From contig JAICWX010000053.1 of the NCBI GenBank assembly GCA_025934635.1, forward strand, positions 1 to 38,257: a stretch of DNA of 38,257 bases, read 5' to 3'. The translations under genes and the position numbers were made by a program. The notes beneath the pieces are model-generated. The model did not search any database. It was not told the DNA's origin and worked only from the letters and a program-made list of their open reading frames with translations. Source of the stretch: Streptosporangiaceae bacterium (GTDB lineage: Bacteria; Actinomycetota; Actinomycetes; Streptosporangiales; Streptosporangiaceae). Shown one piece after another: positions 37,292 through 38,257 of the stretch (positions are counted from its first letter, which is position 1; each line of letters opens with the position of its first letter).

Positions 37292-38257
37292 ATGGCCACG
37301 GTCATACCCGTCGACGAGTTCATCACCGACGAGTGGTATCCCGGCTTCAAGCCCAGTTACACGCACGCGCCGTGGTACATCGACCCGGTCCAGACGTTCC
37401 GCAAGGAGGACGAGGAGAACTTCTGGTTCCTCGACTTCCACTGGCCGCGCGGCCTGACCCCGATGGGCCTGATCTGGAACGAGGACGGCTACAACTGGGC
37501 CTCCCAGCTGGCCGCCGAGCAGATGCCGCTGCCACCTGGCCGTGGCATCACCTGCCGTCTCGGCGGCACCCACACCTACGGCTCGCCGCTGCCGGTGACC
37601 GACGTGCGCGAGATCGGCCAGCGCGCCCGGCGCCTGGAGCGGAGCCTGCCCCCGTTCCTGCAGAACTTCGACGGGATCTGGGGCGACATGCGGGAGGAGG
37701 TCAACGAGAGCTGGGACTTCTTCCGCGGCGTGGACCACTCGGCGATGTCGCTCGCAGACCTGCGGGAGAACCTCATCCAGGCCCGCCAGTACCACAAGCG
37801 CGCCTTCGAGATCCACTTCCAGGTGATGTACCCGCTGCTGGCCAACTACATCGGCTTCTACAGCATGTGCACCGAGCTGGGTCTGGACCCGGGCCAGATC
37901 GGCAAGTTCCTGCAGGGCTACGACACCAAGATCATGGAGACCGACCGCGAGCTGTGGCGGCTCACCAGCGCCGCCCGCTCGGCCGGCCTGGACCAGGTCT
38001 TCGCCAGCAACGACGGCGGCCAGCTAAGGTCCGCCCTGTCCGCTCACGGCGGCAGCGCCAGCACCTGGCTGACCACGTTCGACGATTTCCTGCAGGTCTA
38101 CGGGTGGCGCACCGAGGGCTCCTGTGACATCGCCCTGCCCAGCTGGAACGAGGACCCCACCCCCGCCCTGGGCATGATCAAGTCGTTCCTGCAGAAAGAC
38201 ACCGTGCACGACTTCGAGAAGGCCCGCGCCGCCGCCGTCGAGGAACGCGAGGCCGCC
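37292..38257 (+). CDS. PEP-utilising / dikinase-like protein, N-terminal 322 codons (3' end outside window)
   Basis: ATG 37292 has AGGAG at 37282-37286; the frame is open to the window edge. Residues 1-130 (DEWYPGFKPSYTHAPWYIDP, FWFLDFHWPRGLTPMGLIWN) match no domain I can name. Residues 150-260 (NLIQARQYHKRAFEIHFQVM, DPGQIGKFLQGYDTKIMETD, RELWRLTSAAR) resemble the linker region of PEP-synthase/rifampin-phosphotransferase-like proteins, just before their phosphohistidine domain. No ATP-grasp is seen, so the nucleotide-binding part may be encoded separately, as in phenylphosphate synthase and HpeHI-type phenol dikinases. The phosphohistidine domain should lie beyond the edge. Phenol phosphorylation is inferred from context. 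Confidence 0.6.
   Translation, partial: MATVIPVDEFITDEWYPGFKPSYTHAPWYIDPVQTFRKEDEENFWFLDFHWPRGLTPMGLIWNEDGYNWASQLAAEQMPLPPGRGITCRLGGTHTYGSPLPVTDVREIGQRARRLERSLPPFLQNFDGIWGDMREEVNESWDFFRGVDHSAMSLADLRENLIQARQYHKRAFEIHFQVMYPLLANYIGFYSMCTELGLDPGQIGKFLQGYDTKIMETDRELWRLTSAARSAGLDQVFASNDGGQLRSALSAHGGSASTWLTTFDDFLQVYGWRTEGSCDIALPSWNEDPTPALGMIKSFLQKDTVHDFEKARAAAVEEREAA

Overview
The window is GC-rich DNA (roughly 70% by eye) with frequent GTG/TTG starts, ATGA stop/start overlaps, strong third-position G/C bias, a Tat-exported enzyme, IclR/LacI regulators and an MMPL transporter. This fits a soil or lignocellulose-associated actinomycete chromosome. No rRNA, tRNA, CRISPR array, transposase or integrase gene was seen.

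Layout. (1) 1-5626, plus strand: an aromatic meta-cleavage block. It encodes the C-terminal two thirds of a catechol 2,3-dioxygenase-type enzyme, a histidine phosphatase, an IclR regulator, a MetE-like zinc enzyme, acetaldehyde dehydrogenase (acylating) and 4-hydroxy-2-oxovalerate aldolase. A frameshifted stump of an aldehyde dehydrogenase follows. (2) 5.6-8.7 kb: a decayed zone with a 30-bp tandem repeat, an 18-bp perfect inverted repeat, a dispersed palindromic element, a PPOX-family flavoprotein, a truncated isochorismatase, an SDR, a GNAT acetyltransferase and a TetR remnant. (3) 8.7-15.0 kb: Tat-exported arylsulfotransferase-like protein, LacI regulator, SAM methyltransferase, a chimeric GNAT/SnoaL pseudogene, a small Cys-rich protein and a second SDR. 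(4) 20.8-15.1 kb, minus strand: a compact six-gene operon. It encodes three zinc-ribbon membrane proteins, a VirD4/TraD/HerA-like ATPase, an uncharacterised 198-aa protein and a coiled-coil protein with a Pro-rich repeat tail. No relaxase or other conjugation gene is present; this is the best candidate for an undescribed system. (5) 21.2-25.6 kb: penicillin-acylase-family Ntn hydrolase, a tiny coupled ORF, the second copy of the dispersed element and an intact aldehyde dehydrogenase. (6) 25.7-28.7 kb: a nucleotidyl-cyclase-like protein divergent from a membrane histidine kinase and a response regulator with an unusual output region. (7) 28.9-34.9 kb: a complete oligopeptide-type ABC importer operon. 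(8) 34.9-38.3 kb: an MMPL exporter and the first 322 codons of a PEP-utilising/dikinase-like protein cut by the window edge.

How the parts may work together. Blocks 1 and 8 could belong to one aromatic-degradation programme: the dikinase-like protein could phosphorylate a phenol, the histidine phosphatase could remove the phosphate, and dioxygenase, aldolase and acetaldehyde dehydrogenase would take the ring to pyruvate and acetyl-CoA. Phenol phosphorylation has precedent in phenylphosphate synthase and the hydroxyphenylethanone pathway, but the link here is inference. The importer and exporter could handle substrates or products; their ligands cannot be read from sequence.
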